Of a stretch of 64,000 nucleotides of DNA, positions 1-11,345 are shown piece by piece (position 1 is the stretch's first letter; each line of letters starts with the position of its first letter). Source of the DNA: Opisthocomus hoazin (lineage: Eukaryota; Chordata; Aves; Opisthocomiformes; Opisthocomidae). The translations under genes were made by a program, and so were the position numbers. Where the stretch lies: the NCBI RefSeq assembly GCF_030867145.1, contig NC_134443.1, positions 2,108,001 to 2,172,000 of the forward strand. Direction: 5' to 3'. The notes beneath the pieces were generated by a model, which was not told the DNA's origin, ran no database searches, and worked only from the letters and a program-made list of their open reading frames with translations.

Positions 1-1245
1 TCTGCTGACGCCAGCGCGAAGCAGCACTTCCGCTGTCGAATAGTGGCCGTACTGGGCAGCGAGGTGAAGCGGCGACGTCCCAAGCTGCGTGCGAATTTAG
101 ACGAGTTACTGCTGGCTCACAGCAAGAGGACGGGCACAGGAATCACCGCGTGTACGTCCGGCAGCAATTAAAATGACAAAGCTTCTGGAAGAAATTAATT
201 TAAACTTTTTTCCTCCACCCACAAATAGGGGGCTGCACATCCAGTAATTTTCCCAACAAACGTCAACCTTTTCAGGATCTTTACGTCAGCTGGTAACTTG
301 AAGATCAAACAGCTTTTCCTTTCCCCGCTGTGCCGTCCCTTTATCACCGAGCCTCTTCCAGACCACAGCAGAACAGCGCTGCCACTTCCGCTCGTTTCAC
401 CGCTGCTCACAAAAGGGCAGCACTACAATATTACCAGGCTCTGCCATCTCTCCAGGCAGTTAATTCCTTCACCTCACAAAGTTGTGAATGAACAGACTGG
501 TAAGTTAGGAAATGAAGACAACTGGTGATGGGAAATGGCTACCGATGGCTTGTTCGTTATGGTCTGGTTCCCTGTTTATCCAACTGTTATTCTTTGGTTT
601 CATTAAAGCTTTTATTTCCTTTCCAACCCAGGATGGGCTGGTTTGTTTTCAAGATTTTCTTTTTTGAAGGAAACAAAAAAACCTCCAAAGATTAGTTTCT
701 TGACTGAGAAAGTTTGAACAATTAAATAAAGCATTCTTAAAAGAACTTCCTATTACCGAGAGGTTTCACAGTTCTTCCAATCTGAACAACTCCTCATTTA
801 TCTCAGCTGTGGGGAACTCCACTGCTCAAAGCACCAAACCCCGTACACGCCGCCGTCCGGGACAGCACGGTCCTTGCGACTGCGCTCTCTGCACTAGGCC
901 GAGATCAATCTTCAGGCAAACATCAACCCAGCTTTGCCTGAGGAAGGCCTCGGCTCTCAGAGTGCTTAATCTGGAATCTGCTCCGCCACAGAAATCCAGA
1001 GATGCATTTTCTGCCAGCCCCACTCTGGTTTTAGTGCTCCAGTTTCCATTCGTCTCCTTTAGGCTCAGCCTAAAGACTCCAGCCTGCGCCCACAACCCGT
1101 TTCACGCGGAAAACGGACGTCTCTCCCGCCGACGTACCCAGTCAGTGGTGAAGGGAGCACCGCTGGCCATCAGCTTTCGCACTTCGTCATCTTCGCCTTT
1201 GCGCGCTGCTTCGAGCAGCCTCTTCCCTAGGTCCACTAAGGACAT
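1..1245 (-). CDS. GABPB2: GABPB2, first two coding exons (partial, runs off left edge)
   Basis: GABP beta is the ankyrin-repeat partner of the ETS factor GABPA in the nuclear GABP (NRF2) activator. Coding exon 1 is 1138-1245: it starts at the ATG at 1243-1245 and gives 36 residues beginning [17 protein letters not shown] and ending APFTTDW, followed by a GTACGT donor. Coding exon 2 is 1-84, after a CACGCAG acceptor, and continues in phase 0 with [20 protein letters not shown], an ankyrin repeat. The [10 protein letters not shown] and GHYSTAEV wording fits my memory of GABPB2 better than GABPB1, and the neighbour MLLT11 agrees. The remaining ankyrin repeats, the activation region and the leucine zipper lie outside the window. 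Identity is very secure; the paralogue choice rests on a few residues plus synteny. Confidence 0.93.
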
Positions 1246-3049
1246 CTTCATGCATGGGAACAAGCGTTTGCCAAAAGCTGCTTTAAAAGCAAGAAATGGA
1301 AAACAGACAGACAAAAAGCTGTGAGGCAGAGACATTCTGAATGCGCTGCAGAACCACAGCCCTCCTGGACACGCCGTCCTCCCGTACAGACCTAGGCCCA
1401 GCACGACCAATAAACAGGCATAAACATCTATCATCTTTTTCAGTCCCGTGCCCTGAAACATCACGAGCAGGCAGCACGCAGGGTCAGACACCACAAGCTA
1501 CCAGAGCTCCTGCAAAGTCCCGCTTACCTCAGCCGCGCCTTGCATGGACACAGGGACTTGCCCATGTGGATCCGGTTCCAAGAGCAGAACCTAAAAAAGC
1601 AACGGCAAAGCTGTCCACATTCCTTGCACAGCATCATTTTGATTTTTAAAGCACTTTAAGAACATGATTTAACCTCCGAGAGACTCTCTCTGACCCCAGC
1701 ACTAGCAGCCCAGCATGGGGGAACTATCCCCGTTCTCTACTGGCAGAGAGGACAGAACAAACCCTGGTACCTCCAGCGACTCGTTCGAGGTCAGAGAAGG
1801 AGCAGAGCCCAGAAGCTGTGCTCACAACAGCGTCTCTATTTGTCCCAAGCTACGTAAAGCGTAGCATACTGACGGCCCTGGTGAACTACAGCGTTCTTCT
1901 CAACCCTCGGGTTACGCTGGTACGCCGGTCCTTCCCAAGGCTGACGTTGGAGCCTGCCCACTAAATTGTCCGCAACGTGCAGCAAGCGGCCACAGACGAA
2001 GGCCCGCGCGAACGGGCACCGCGCCACCCGGCCCCGCAGCGATGCCAGCGGCACTGCCGCCCTGCACTGATGCTTTCCCTTCAACTGCAGTTCTGTAAAA
2101 TAGTTGGGAAACTCTCTTTCTTTCTATTTTGTGTTCTCTCGAGGGAAACAGCCCACCCTGTCCTCAGCGACCGACAGAACCAGCTGCCGGCAGCCCAAGC
2201 CCTTCAACGCAAAGCCGAAGAGCAGAGCTCGCCCCTGGGCCCCACCAGGCCGTGCCGCCCACGCCACCGCCCTCCACCCACGCAGCTCCCTTTCCGATCC
2301 GAACCCGCAGCTCTGCCCGCGCTCGCCGCTGGGACACGCAGCACCTCGGGCGTGGAATTCCAGCGCCCGGCGCCGTCCCTCAGCGTTTGACGACGCATTC
2401 ACCGTGCACGCGTCTGAGCACCGCAACCGCTCCGCCCGTGGGGACCCCCAGCTCGGGATGCTTTTCCCCCCTTCCTCCCTCCTGGCGGGACAGAGAACGC
2501 TTCCCCCACGCCCCTTCCCCACGCTCCTGCTCGTCGCCGCGGACGCTGCCGTGTTCTCCGGGCCCGAGGGCGGTCACGCAGCCGAGCACCAGCCCACGCA
2601 GCCGCCGGAGCGGAGCTGCCCGCGCCGGGTGCGTGAGGAAGAGGAGGGAGCAGCCGGCGAGCAACCAGCGTCGGCTGCTCCTCCAGCACCACCCCGGCCT
2701 GCACCGGCCTCTCCCCGCGCCCCTGCCCGGCCCAGCGCCGGGGCACCCGGGGAGGGTCGGGGCCCCGCGCCCCCCCCAGCTCCTGGGAGCTGCTCGCAGC
2801 CCGCAAGGCCGCCCCGCCCCGGGGGCGGGCAGAGAGCCCCCAGCCGCCCCCAGACCCCCCGGCCTCCCGGGCAGGGACCCCCCGCTCCCCTCACACCGAC
2901 CGCCCCCCCCGCGCTGCTCCCTCACGGGGCTCCCCCCGCCTCAGCCCACCCCTCGCCCGCCCCTCCCGGCGCTCCCCCTCCCCCCCCCGCCTGAGCCCGC
3001 CCCTCGCTCCCCCCTCCCGAGGGTCACCCTCGCCCCCGGCCCCACTCAC
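1246..3049 (-). other. GABPB2 5' intron, C-rich on plus strand
   Basis: No other gene is recognised here. The left half is ordinary unique sequence. From about 2180 to 3050 it becomes extremely C-rich on the plus strand, so the GABPB2 sense strand is G-rich. Long proline-rich open frames on the plus strand come from this composition and resemble no known protein. Confidence 0.5.
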
Positions 3050-3205
3050 GCGGCGGCTCGGGCCCCCCCCCAGGCACGCGGGCTGTTCCCGGCGCGAGGC
3101 ACCGCCCCCTCCCTCCCCCCCCCCGCGCGGCTGTTCCCGCCCCGCCCGCCGCGGCCACACAAAATGGCCGAGCCGGTAGCGAGTCCGGCAGGCGGAAGTG
3201 GAAGG
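3050..3205 (-). promoter_or_regulatory. GABPB2 CpG-island promoter with candidate non-coding exon 1
   Basis: A CpG-dense stretch contains a minus-strand donor (GTGAGT, from plus ACTCAC at 3044-3049) that could end a non-coding first exon starting near 3160-3190. Just upstream on the minus strand are an ATGGCC element within ACAAAATGGCCG (3161-3172; YY1-like) and GGCGGAAGTG (3191-3200), an ETS/GABP-type site. Both are usual in housekeeping CpG promoters. Exon end and start site are inferred, not proven. Confidence 0.5.
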
Positions 3206-4057
3206 ATCCTTTACCGGTAACAAAAACGCCGGTGGGCCGAGGAGGAAGGCCGGGTTGGGTTTCCCCTCGCTCTGAGGGCATTTCTCTTTCTTTTTCCCGG
3301 CGTCCTCCCCGCCCAGGGGCCTGCAGGAGGGCGGCGAGCAACGGGGGAGCCCTAAAAGGGAGTATTTTCTCTGGAGGAAGGAGATCAAGAAGCGCTGCGT
3401 GCACCCCTCGCGCGGATGAGGGTGATGCGGCCCTGCAGTTAGTTCCGGCAGAGGCGTTTAGGCGCCAACTATAAAAGGGCGATGGCGCCTGAGTGAGGTG
3501 GGGCGGTTGGTTTGTGTGTTTTGTGGGGCTGTAGAGCCATATCTTTAAGTGTGTGTGTATATATATATATGTGTACATATATATATATATGTGTACACGC
3601 ACAAGTGTCTGTGAGTGGCGCTGGTGTGTCGCTGTCTCCTCTGGGTGCCTTCCCGCCCAGGGGCGGGCTCCCCTCAGGGTGCCTGAGCCTCCTCTCCGCC
3701 CTGCGTTGCCCCCTCGGGCACCCCCAGAGCGCCCGTTCTGAGGTAAGCGTGAGGCCCGGGGGTGTTCTCGGGGGTTCCTTGGGGACGCTGTCCTGGGGGG
3801 CGTGGAGGAGCTGAAGTTTAAGTAATATCCTTAATGTTCTTAAATTAAAGTAATCCCTTAAGCTTAGTGTTTTCCACGCTTAAACCCTCCAGAGCGTTTG
3901 CAAAGGCACACGGGTACGGTGTTCTCGTGGCAGTTCTCAGCTTCCCATAAAAAGATTTAAAGTGACTTAATGGCAAATTGCGGAAAGAACGTGATGCTGG
4001 TTTACATGGATTTTTTTTTTATAAGTGTCCACAGGAATGCATATGTTTTTGAATTGC
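3206..4057. other. Spacer between GABPB2 promoter and MLLT11 3' end
   Basis: No gene is recognised. A TATAAAA element at 3470-3476 sits inside the loop of a 7-bp inverted repeat (AGGCGCC 3460-3466, GGCGCCT 3484-3490). The TG/TA microsatellite is listed separately. The right part is AT-richer unique sequence. Confidence 0.4.
3549..3602. repeat. TG/TA microsatellite
   Basis: Alternating purine-pyrimidine tract of TG, TA and GTAC units with two long TA runs, about 54 bp. It is the only AT-rich simple repeat in the left third of the window. Confidence 0.85.
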
Positions 4058-5592
4058 TTTATTTAAAGTTTCATAATAAATACTTCTGTGGGTTTCCGCA
4101 TCTGGAACACAGAAATTGAACAGCTCTGCACAGGAGAGTTTACATTTTTCACCTCTGGTTTTACATGAGTGGTTCCAGGTCAGCAGGCTGGGTCGTTTCT
4201 GGAGGTTTTGGGAGAGCTGCCCTCCATCTTCATAACAGAGTGCAGATTTTTCCAATATTTGCCTATTTTTGGGTGCCTTTTTCAGCCTTCCCCTGGCCGT
4301 GTACCCCCCCAACTCTGAGGACCATTTTGGGGTGCTCCACACTTTACCCCAGTCATATCCCAGAAAAAGCACATTCAAGAAAACAAACCAGTTGCGTTCA
4401 CTCTCCCAGAAAGCAATCTTGGAAAAAAACCCTCCTTGTTTAAAAGCCAAAAATGATTCAGGGTTGAGGGTCTTCCCCCTCCCATTTTGAGATGAAGCTC
4501 AGAAATAAACCTCAGCCCGTGGATGGCATAGGTGAAAGCTTCCCCAGGGAAAATGCAAAGCTTCCACTTGGGTGAATGCAGCATTTTTTCATTGCTGTTT
4601 TTAAACAGTTGATTAATTTGGTGGGGAATGAGAATTTTTTCATTCTGGGGTAAGATCAAACTAAATTCTCCACCTTATCTTTCAGCTCAGCCCCCGTTAT
4701 CCATCCAGACCCCGCGATGTACCCGGCCTCTGTACACCTGGGATAAAGGACGTGGGAGAGAAAAAACGCAAAGAAATCAAATTTCAGGCAGTGGACATCC
4801 GCCCTTGACCCCGCCAAGCAAGGTTGGAGCATTTCCATTTGTATTTGTGTTTTTTGTATTGTCCTGGCCATCGTTCCTCCTGCTTGGGCTCCAGCCACAA
4901 GGCTCAGAGAGGTGCTTTCTTCCTTGAAAGAGGTTTGTGCTCGTGTCCCGGGCACATCCCTGCCTCTTCCTCCTCGATTATCGCAAGGGGAAGGTTAAGG
5001 AGCGAAGTGGCTTTTGGAGAACCTGGGCCAGGGGAGCACAGAGGGTCTCTGCGTCCCGGGGAGAGGAGCAGGCACGTTGATTTCTGCGAAACCAAGACGA
5101 CTGCCACCAGCCCTGCGCTGCTCCACTTGTGCAAATGGGTTTCTTAAAAAAGCACAGGAGAAATGAGCTCCAACACTCGTCCTGGAGCACGGGGACGCAC
5201 GCGGTCACACAGCCACAGGGTGCAGGGTGGTGGTAGGAACCCCCCAGCCCCTCCTGCGCCCGCTGTCTTGTGGACGTGGGGCAATGGGGTGGCTGTCCCT
5301 GCCCCCTCCCCACGTGTTGCCCCCTGTGCTGTGACCCCCTGCTTGCACTGGCGTGGTGTTTCCAGCACTGCTGCAAGAAGGGGAGAAAAGAGGGGGAGGT
5401 GGAGAGAGGTTGAAGCTTTGTGGGGAGCCCATCACCGTCAGGGCTGGGGGGAACTGTGAGCTATTTAACAATGTCAAAAACTGCCTGAAAACACAAAAAA
5501 ACGACCTCCAAACTGACAACAAAATCAAATCCTCATATGCCTAGCAGAGAGGGAGAGGGCAGGGGGGATGCGGAGGGGCAGAAAGGAGAGCT
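4058..5592 (-). other. Probable MLLT11 3' UTR with poly(A) signal
   Basis: After the MLLT11 stop the minus strand runs about 1.5 kb through moderately AT-rich unique sequence to an AATAAA signal (TTTATT on plus, 4058-4063). The length is in line with the long 3' UTR of mammalian MLLT11. No other gene is seen here. The poly(A) site is inferred. Confidence 0.5.
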
Positions 5593-5862
5593 TCAAATTA
5601 GATCGAAATCTAACGAGCTAATGCTGGCGATAGGAGCTCTCCAGAAATTAAAGCTGTTGAACTGCAGCAGACTGTCCTCTTCATCGGAGATGTCCTGGCT
5701 GGCCCGATCCCGCTCGCCGGCGAGCTTGCCCAGCCCTTCTTTGGGTTTGTAGAGGGCCACGTCGCTGAGCCCCAGCCCCTCCAGCTCGGCCATGTCCAGC
5801 CGCGGGATCGGCATCCTCCAGTAGATGAAGGAGTCATACTGGCTGCTGATGGTGTCCAGCAT
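5593..5862 (-). CDS. MLLT11: MLLT11 (AF1q), complete single-exon CDS
   Basis: 89-residue protein matching human AF1q (90 aa) end to end: SSQYDSFIYWRMPIPRLDM near the N terminus, ELEGLGLSDVALYK in the middle and FNFWRAPIASISSLDFDLI at the C terminus. AF1q is a small vertebrate protein without enzyme motifs, a TCF7 co-factor known as an MLL fusion partner. The leucine-rich stretch around residues 22-32 matches the reported nuclear export signal. The ATG at 5860-5862 lies 7 bases inside an exon that starts at 5869, after a long pyrimidine tract ending TTCACAG. The whole CDS is therefore in the second exon, as in mammals. The stop is followed by a long 3' UTR. Confidence 0.97.
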   Translation of the reverse strand: MLDTISSQYDSFIYWRMPIPRLDMAELEGLGLSDVALYKPKEGLGKLAGERDRASQDISDEEDSLLQFNSFNFWRAPIASISSLDFDLI

Positions 5863-5869
5863 CTTCGGG

Positions 5870-7561
5870 CTGTGAAGGCGAAGGGGGCGAGGGGGGAGAA
5901 GAGGAGGAGAAAAGCTCTACCAAAGGCGCACGACTTGCCCCAAAATGGCCAAAACTCTCAGGCGTTGCCATATTGACCAAATCCCACAGGATAACCCCCC
6001 GGTAGAAATCGATGGGGCAGGAGAGCGTGGTGTCGTGGAGGTTTGACCCTAGGCTGGGTCTGAGCACAGAGATGAGCCCCACCACAGATCTTATCCGTGG
6101 CCTCGGTCACGGCCCTTCTCTGAGCTGCGATTCGGAGGGGTGTGCAATGGGAGTTATCCTCCAGTGCCTCGGTTTCCCCATCCGCACAAGGGGGGGAGTG
6201 TGAGAAGGAAGGCCAGGGTGGGGGCTAGCCCCTTCCCACCCCCATCTCCTGGCACCTGTCCTGGGCACCTCGATGCCTGTGGGGTGGCATCAGTGGGGAG
6301 CGAAGATGGGCTGTGCTCCCCATCCTGCTTTACTGGGAGGGACAGAAACCAGCATCCAAACGAACCCTTTTTCCACCAAACCTGGCGAAAGGGTCTGGCC
6401 CTTTCCCCCTGCCTAGTCCCCCGCGGAGTGGGCAGCGAGGGGGTGGTCCCTGCGTATCCCCCCCGCTGCCCACGGAGCCCCCGCCATCCGCTCCCTCCCC
6501 GCCATCATGGCATCCCATCGCCCCAGGGGACCGTGACGGAACCCTCTAGAAGGGGCTGGAACAAGCATTGCTCAGCACTGCCATCGCACCCCACCCACCC
6601 TGCCAGCGCTGGTGCCATGCCATCCCGCTGTGCTGTGCCATCCTGCCATGCCATCCCAGCACACCATGCCATGCTGCCATGCCATCCCAGCCCGCCGTGC
6701 TGTACCATCCCAGCACGCCGTGCCGTGCTGCAGAGCCCCTCCCGTAACCCCACCCGCATCCACAGAGAATTGGGAAAGAGCGGGAGGGGACGTGGTTCAG
6801 CTTTTTCTCCAGCACAGCACGGCCTGAGCTGAGTCACTGCCACGCTGACTTGCTTTTCCCTGGCAGAATTATGTCATTCACCTCCGCGCATTTGGCAACG
6901 GAGGTGAAAGGGAAAAAAAAAAAACCAACTGGCTGACCCAAAATATCCTCCTTTTCCCACTGATTCTGCTGGTTTAAGCCCTGGGAATCGGAATCCTGAA
7001 GGATGATTCAGACATACCTTGAATCACGCCCTCCCTCGCTCCCGTCTGCGCGATGAGGGGTGACCAGCTGCTAAATTTAAGATTCCCGATGTAACTCAGA
7101 GGCTATGAAAGGCTCCTGTGTCACCCCTGCCCCGGGGAAACTGAGCCACGGTGCTCTGAAACAGCCTCGTCCCCAGGGAGGTATCCCTGGGTATCTTTCT
7201 GCAGAACAGCAGTGAATTATTTAACGGTGATGGATGTTGCAGACAATGGATTTTAAAGCTTCAAAGAGGGGAAAAAGGAGTTTAACAACAAGAAATAAAA
7301 AATTGAAATATCCAGAAAAGGCAGTTGATGCCGGGGAAAAAACCCCTCCTGCGTTGTGTGTTACCCCCAAGAAGAGCATCTCCCCTGGGATCAGTGTGGT
7401 GCGCTCATCCCGTGCAGGCAAAACCACCTTTATCCGCTTAATCCCTGCTGGTTGTTGCTCATGTCACCCCCCAAAAAAATCTCGGGATGCCAAAGCCCCC
7501 CTCCACCCAAAGCCCTTCAAGAAAAAGGCATCCTCTTGCTTTTCATCCCTCCATCCCTTAC
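5870..7561 (-). other. MLLT11 intron 1
   Basis: Runs from the acceptor at 5870-5871 back to a good minus-strand donor (CAG|GTAAGG, at 7560-7561). It contains a short minisatellite (6605-6735) and otherwise unremarkable sequence. No gene is recognised. Confidence 0.5.
6605..6735. repeat. CCATGCCATCCCAGC minisatellite
   Basis: Six to eight imperfect copies of a unit of about 15-20 bp built on CCATGCCATCCCAGCA/CG with CCGTGC variants. It creates open frames in several phases on both strands. Confidence 0.75.
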
Positions 7562-7830
7562 CTGTCGAGGATGGATGGATGGACGGGCTCGATGCCGGCC
7601 GGGCTCTTTGTGCTGGGAAGCCGCGGGCGTCGCAGCGTCGCTTTTGTCTGCTGGCGCGCCTGGGTCTGCAATGCAGCCCCTCGAAGCCGCTCGATCAATT
7701 CCCCTTCGCTGGGGGGGGGTGGTGGCAGATGAGTCAGCGGCTCCCACCCGCGCGGGGAGGCGGGGGACGGCAGGCGAGGATGCGCAGGAGGGGATCCTGC
7801 ACGCTGGACCCGGACACGGGATATGTTCAA
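7562..7830 (-). promoter_or_regulatory. Candidate MLLT11 non-coding exon 1 and promoter
   Basis: A CpG-rich block lies next to the consensus minus-strand donor CTCGACAG|GTAAGG (exon side begins at 7562). MLLT11 has a non-coding first exon in mammals, and this is the best-placed donor and CpG island upstream of its coding exon. It includes an AP-1/MARE-like TGAGTCAGC at 7731-7739. A second donor-like CAG|GTAAAA lies near 7952, so the exact first exon is unsettled. Confidence 0.42.
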
Positions 7831-9479
7831 CCTGCAGAGGGTGGGAGATTTCCCGCAGCGATTCCCGATCCACTCTGCAGCTTTCGGCTCGGGATTTGGG
7901 GCGATAGCGGCCCGTTTTCAGCCTCCGAGGAGCTGGCAAAGGTTTCTTTTTACCTGCGTGTGAAGAAATGGGGTGCCGGGGTACCCCCGAGCCTTGGGCT
8001 GTAGGAGAGCACTTTGCGGGTCAAGCGCAGGGAGGTTTGGTGCAAAAAAAACCCGGATGAAGGTGGGGGTTTTTGCTGCGTTGCTGAGTCTGGGTGTGTT
8101 TGGTCCTGACGCTGCCTGGCAAAAATATCTCGGCTTTGTGTCTGGGGCCAGACACGGAGCTAGAAATAGGAGGGAGACACCCAAAGCTGGCATCACTGCC
8201 AGGGCTGGGCGAAGGGCTGCTCCGAGGGCAGGGTGGGGGGCACCTTGCACAGCCCTGCTGTCCCCCGCACCCCTCCATGGCACCCATGGGCCCTGGGCCG
8301 TGACCACAGCCCCTGCGCCAATGCAGTGTGGAAGGGCAGTGACCCCCAGAGCGGGACAGCGAAGGAAATCCCAGTGCAACCCCTCTGACCTGCGAATCTC
8401 CCTGCCCTGGGCGCCGCTGAGCCCCGAAATGTCCGTTTTGGGGGGGCATAGGCCAGACCCACACACCTGAGAGGCCGAGAGCCGCCCTTGCCCTCCTCTC
8501 CCCTGGGCTTTGCCTGGGATTAGCATTCCTCTGGGGCTTTAGGAGGTTTTTTTTCTCCCTTTTCCTCCCCGTTCCCTGTGCGTGGCTCATTTCTGCCAGT
8601 GCCAAGTGCTTTCGCCAGCGCTCGGCTTTCAGCTGGGCTATTTCTGCCTCCTCCTCCTCCCTCTGCTGCCACCGAGCCAGGAGGATCCCATGTCCCCTGC
8701 TCCTGAACAGACCCAGTCCCAGCTCGGCCCCGTCAGTGCCTGGCGTGGGGAAAACGCCAGCTGGGTGCCCAGCGGAGGATGCTGACCCCTCCGGGGGGTC
8801 GAGCTGCTGTGTTTTCAGGGGTCCCTAAGGCCACGGGGCGCGGCTTGGCTGGGCAACCCCGTAAGGAGCTGGACGTGGCCCACCCGCCTGCCCTGGCCCT
8901 GCGCTTTGGGGTGTCACCTGCTGAACTGTGGGACAACCCGAACCTGCGGCATCCCTCCCCGAGAGGAGAAGGGACCCGGGGCCAAACCCCACGGGGGGAG
9001 ATGGGGGATGTGGCAATGCGGGGTCCCTCTGCGCCGCAGGGATCAAAATCTCCTCGCCGCAGCGCCTTGGACCCAGTGGTTTCGTGAGGGCTGCCCAGAC
9101 CCCGCAGACACATCGGGGGGGGGGGCTATAGCGGGGGACAGTGTCATCTGGCAGCACAAGAAACATAAAAACAAGGGCTCTTCAGCTGGCAGGAGGGCTG
9201 GAACACTCGGGGTATTATCAGCCGGGGCCGCCCGCCGGCCAGGGCAGGCACGGGACAGAGACCCGGCTGAGCGGGGACAGTGCCGCCTTGTTCGGGAGCT
9301 CTGGAGTGGGAGCGGTGGCCTGGATGGGGTTTGGGGGCCGACGCAGGACGGGACGCGCTGGGGCTCACCCGAGGGTGTCCCCACGTGGGTCCCTCTGGGC
9401 GGGCTGGGGAACCGCGCAAGGGGACGCCCCGGAGTCCCAGTCCAGCGTGGACGGTGTCTGGAGCTGCGGGAGTTCGCTG
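7831..9479. other. Spacer without recognised gene
   Basis: GC-rich unique sequence between the MLLT11 and CDC42SE1 upstream regions. Several open frames exist on both strands, but none shows a recognisable domain, splice structure or composition different from background. Confidence 0.4.
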
Positions 9480-9925
9480 GGGGCCATGGCAGGGCCATGG
9501 TGGGTGGTGGCGGTGGTGGCAGAGCCATGGCAGGCGGTGGTGGAGGTGGTAGGGCCACGGCGGGTGGCAGCGGCACGGCCACGGCGGGCAGCAGAGCCAT
9601 GGAGGTGGCGGGACCATGGCGGATGGTGGTGGAGGTGGTAGGGCCACGGCGGGTGGCAGAGCCATGGAGGTGGCGGGACCATGGCGGATGGTGGTGGAGG
9701 TGGTAGGGCCACGGCGGGTGGCAGCGGCACGGCCACGGCGGGCAGCAGAGCCATGGAGGTGGCGGGACCATGGCGGATGGTGGTGGAGGTGGTAGGGCCA
9801 CGGCGGGTGGCAGCGGCACGGCCATGGCGGGCAGCAGAGCCATGGAGGTGGCGGGACCGTGGCGGATGGTGGTGGAGGTGGTAGGGCCATGGCGGGTGGC
9901 AGCGGCACGGCCATGGCACGGCAGC
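9480..9925. repeat. 89-bp higher-order minisatellite
   Basis: Copies of CATGGAGGTGGCGGGA start at 9598, 9663, 9752 and 9841, spaced 65, 89 and 89 bp. The 65-bp copy lacks one internal sub-block (CGGCACGGCC...GGGCAGCAG). Sub-units are permutations of GGTGG, ATGGCGG and CCACGGCGGG. The period is not a multiple of three, so the long open frames on both strands here change phase from copy to copy and are unlikely to be genes. Confidence 0.85.
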
Positions 9926-10104
9926 GGGTGTTGTGCAAGCGGAAGGGCCCTGCACTGGAAGTGGTGCAACGCTGCTTGGCGCCGGCCGCGGGGTGATCCG
10001 GGGGTTTCCACCCTTTCGGGTGCTTCGGACCCCCGAGGGCTCTGGTGCATCCATGGAGAAAGTGGGAATAAGGCTCGGGAGCAAACGGGAGCCGAACTGA
10101 GCCC

Positions 10105-11345
10105 TGGTGGGGACCTCCAGTCTTGCTGGGCACCCCCGGACGCCCGGGACCCCCCAGGGCTCCCAGAAACCCCAGCCAGGTGTGGCCCTCCAGCACTGCT
10201 GAGCCCCTGGACCCCCCCAGCTGGGGCCCCCCAGCCCTGCCAGGGCCCCCCGCCTTGCTATGCCCTGGGACCCCACTTGAGCCAACCCCCCCCAGCCCTG
10301 GCAGAGACCCCCAGCTGTCTTGGGACCCCTGAGAAACCCCAGCCCCGCCAGGGACCCCTACCAAGCCCCCACTGCTGAGCCCCTGGACCCCCAGCCATGA
10401 GACCCCCACCCTATCAGGTTCCCGAGCCCTGCTGGGACCCCCAAGCACCGCTTAGCTCTGGAACCCCGATCCTGCTGGGACCCCCCAGCCCTGCCAGGAA
10501 CCCCAGTCCTTCTGGGACCCCCCAATCCTTCTGGGACCCCGGGGACCCCCCAGCCCTTCTAGGAACCCCAGTCCTTCTGGGACCTCCAGCTCCCCCAACC
10601 CTACAGGGACCCCCCAAACCCTGCCCAGCCCCACCAGGACTCCCCAGCCCTGCCAGGACCCCCATCCCTGCTGGGACCCCCATCCCTACCGGGACTCCGG
10701 GACCCCCCCGCCCTGCCGGGACCCCCCCGCCCTGCCGGGACCCCCGGCCGCCCGGCCCCCCCCGCGCCCCCAGGGACCCCCCCTCCGCGGCCCTGCAGTG
10801 CCGGCGTTGTCCAGGGTGGGAGCTGTGCTGCGGGCCGGGCCGAGCCGAGCGGGGAGTGCCGCGTCCCGCACCCGCCGGGCCGCTGCGAGCCGGGCCCCCG
10901 CACCGCCACCCGCACTTCTCGCCGCGGCAGGTAACGGGGCCGGGGACGAGCCGAGGGGTGCGACCCCGCGGAAGGGCCCCCGAAAGCTCTCGGGGGGGGC
11001 GGGGAGGGCACCGGGCGCAGTACCGGGACGGGAGGGGGGCGGCGGGAGGACCCCCCTGGCAGCACCCTGCTCGGACCGGGGAGCCCTGCCGGGACCCCCA
11101 GCCCTGCAGGGACCCCCAGCCCTGTCCGGAGACCCCAGCCCTGCAGGGACCCCCAGCCCTACCAGGACCCCCCAGCCTTACCGGGACCCCCGGGGTTCCC
11201 AGCTCCACTGGGGCCCCCGAGCCCTACCAGGGCCCCGAGCCCCACCGGGACCCCCCAGGCCTGCAGGGACCCCCCAGCCTTAGAGGGACCCCCGGGGCCT
11301 TCAGCCCTTCTGGGACCCCCCAGCCCTACCGAGCCCCGCAGGTCC
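10105..11345. repeat. GGGACCCCCAGCCCTGCC minisatellite in two blocks
   Basis: Dozens of imperfect 16-19 bp units with core GGGACCCCCAGCCCTGCC occupy 10105-10790 and 11085-11345. Between them (10790-11080) lies a non-repetitive CpG-dense segment with a plus-strand donor-like CGGCAG|GTAACG at 10930/10931, a possible non-coding exon of CDC42SE1. The minus strand is rich in GGG triplets. Confidence 0.8.

Noticed and set aside
2104-3220. Proline-rich plus-strand open frames opposite the GABPB2 promoter
   Set aside because: Composition-driven in a C-rich CpG island. No domain, no splice structure, no similarity recognised.
9043-10448. Very long open frames on both strands (up to 434 codons)
   Set aside because: They run through the 89-bp minisatellite and the GGGACCCCCAGC array. 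The peptides are low-complexity repeats whose phase changes with copy number.
10105-11345. CRISPR-like regular repeats
   Set aside because: Units are short, imperfect and without unique spacers, in an animal genome. These are minisatellites.
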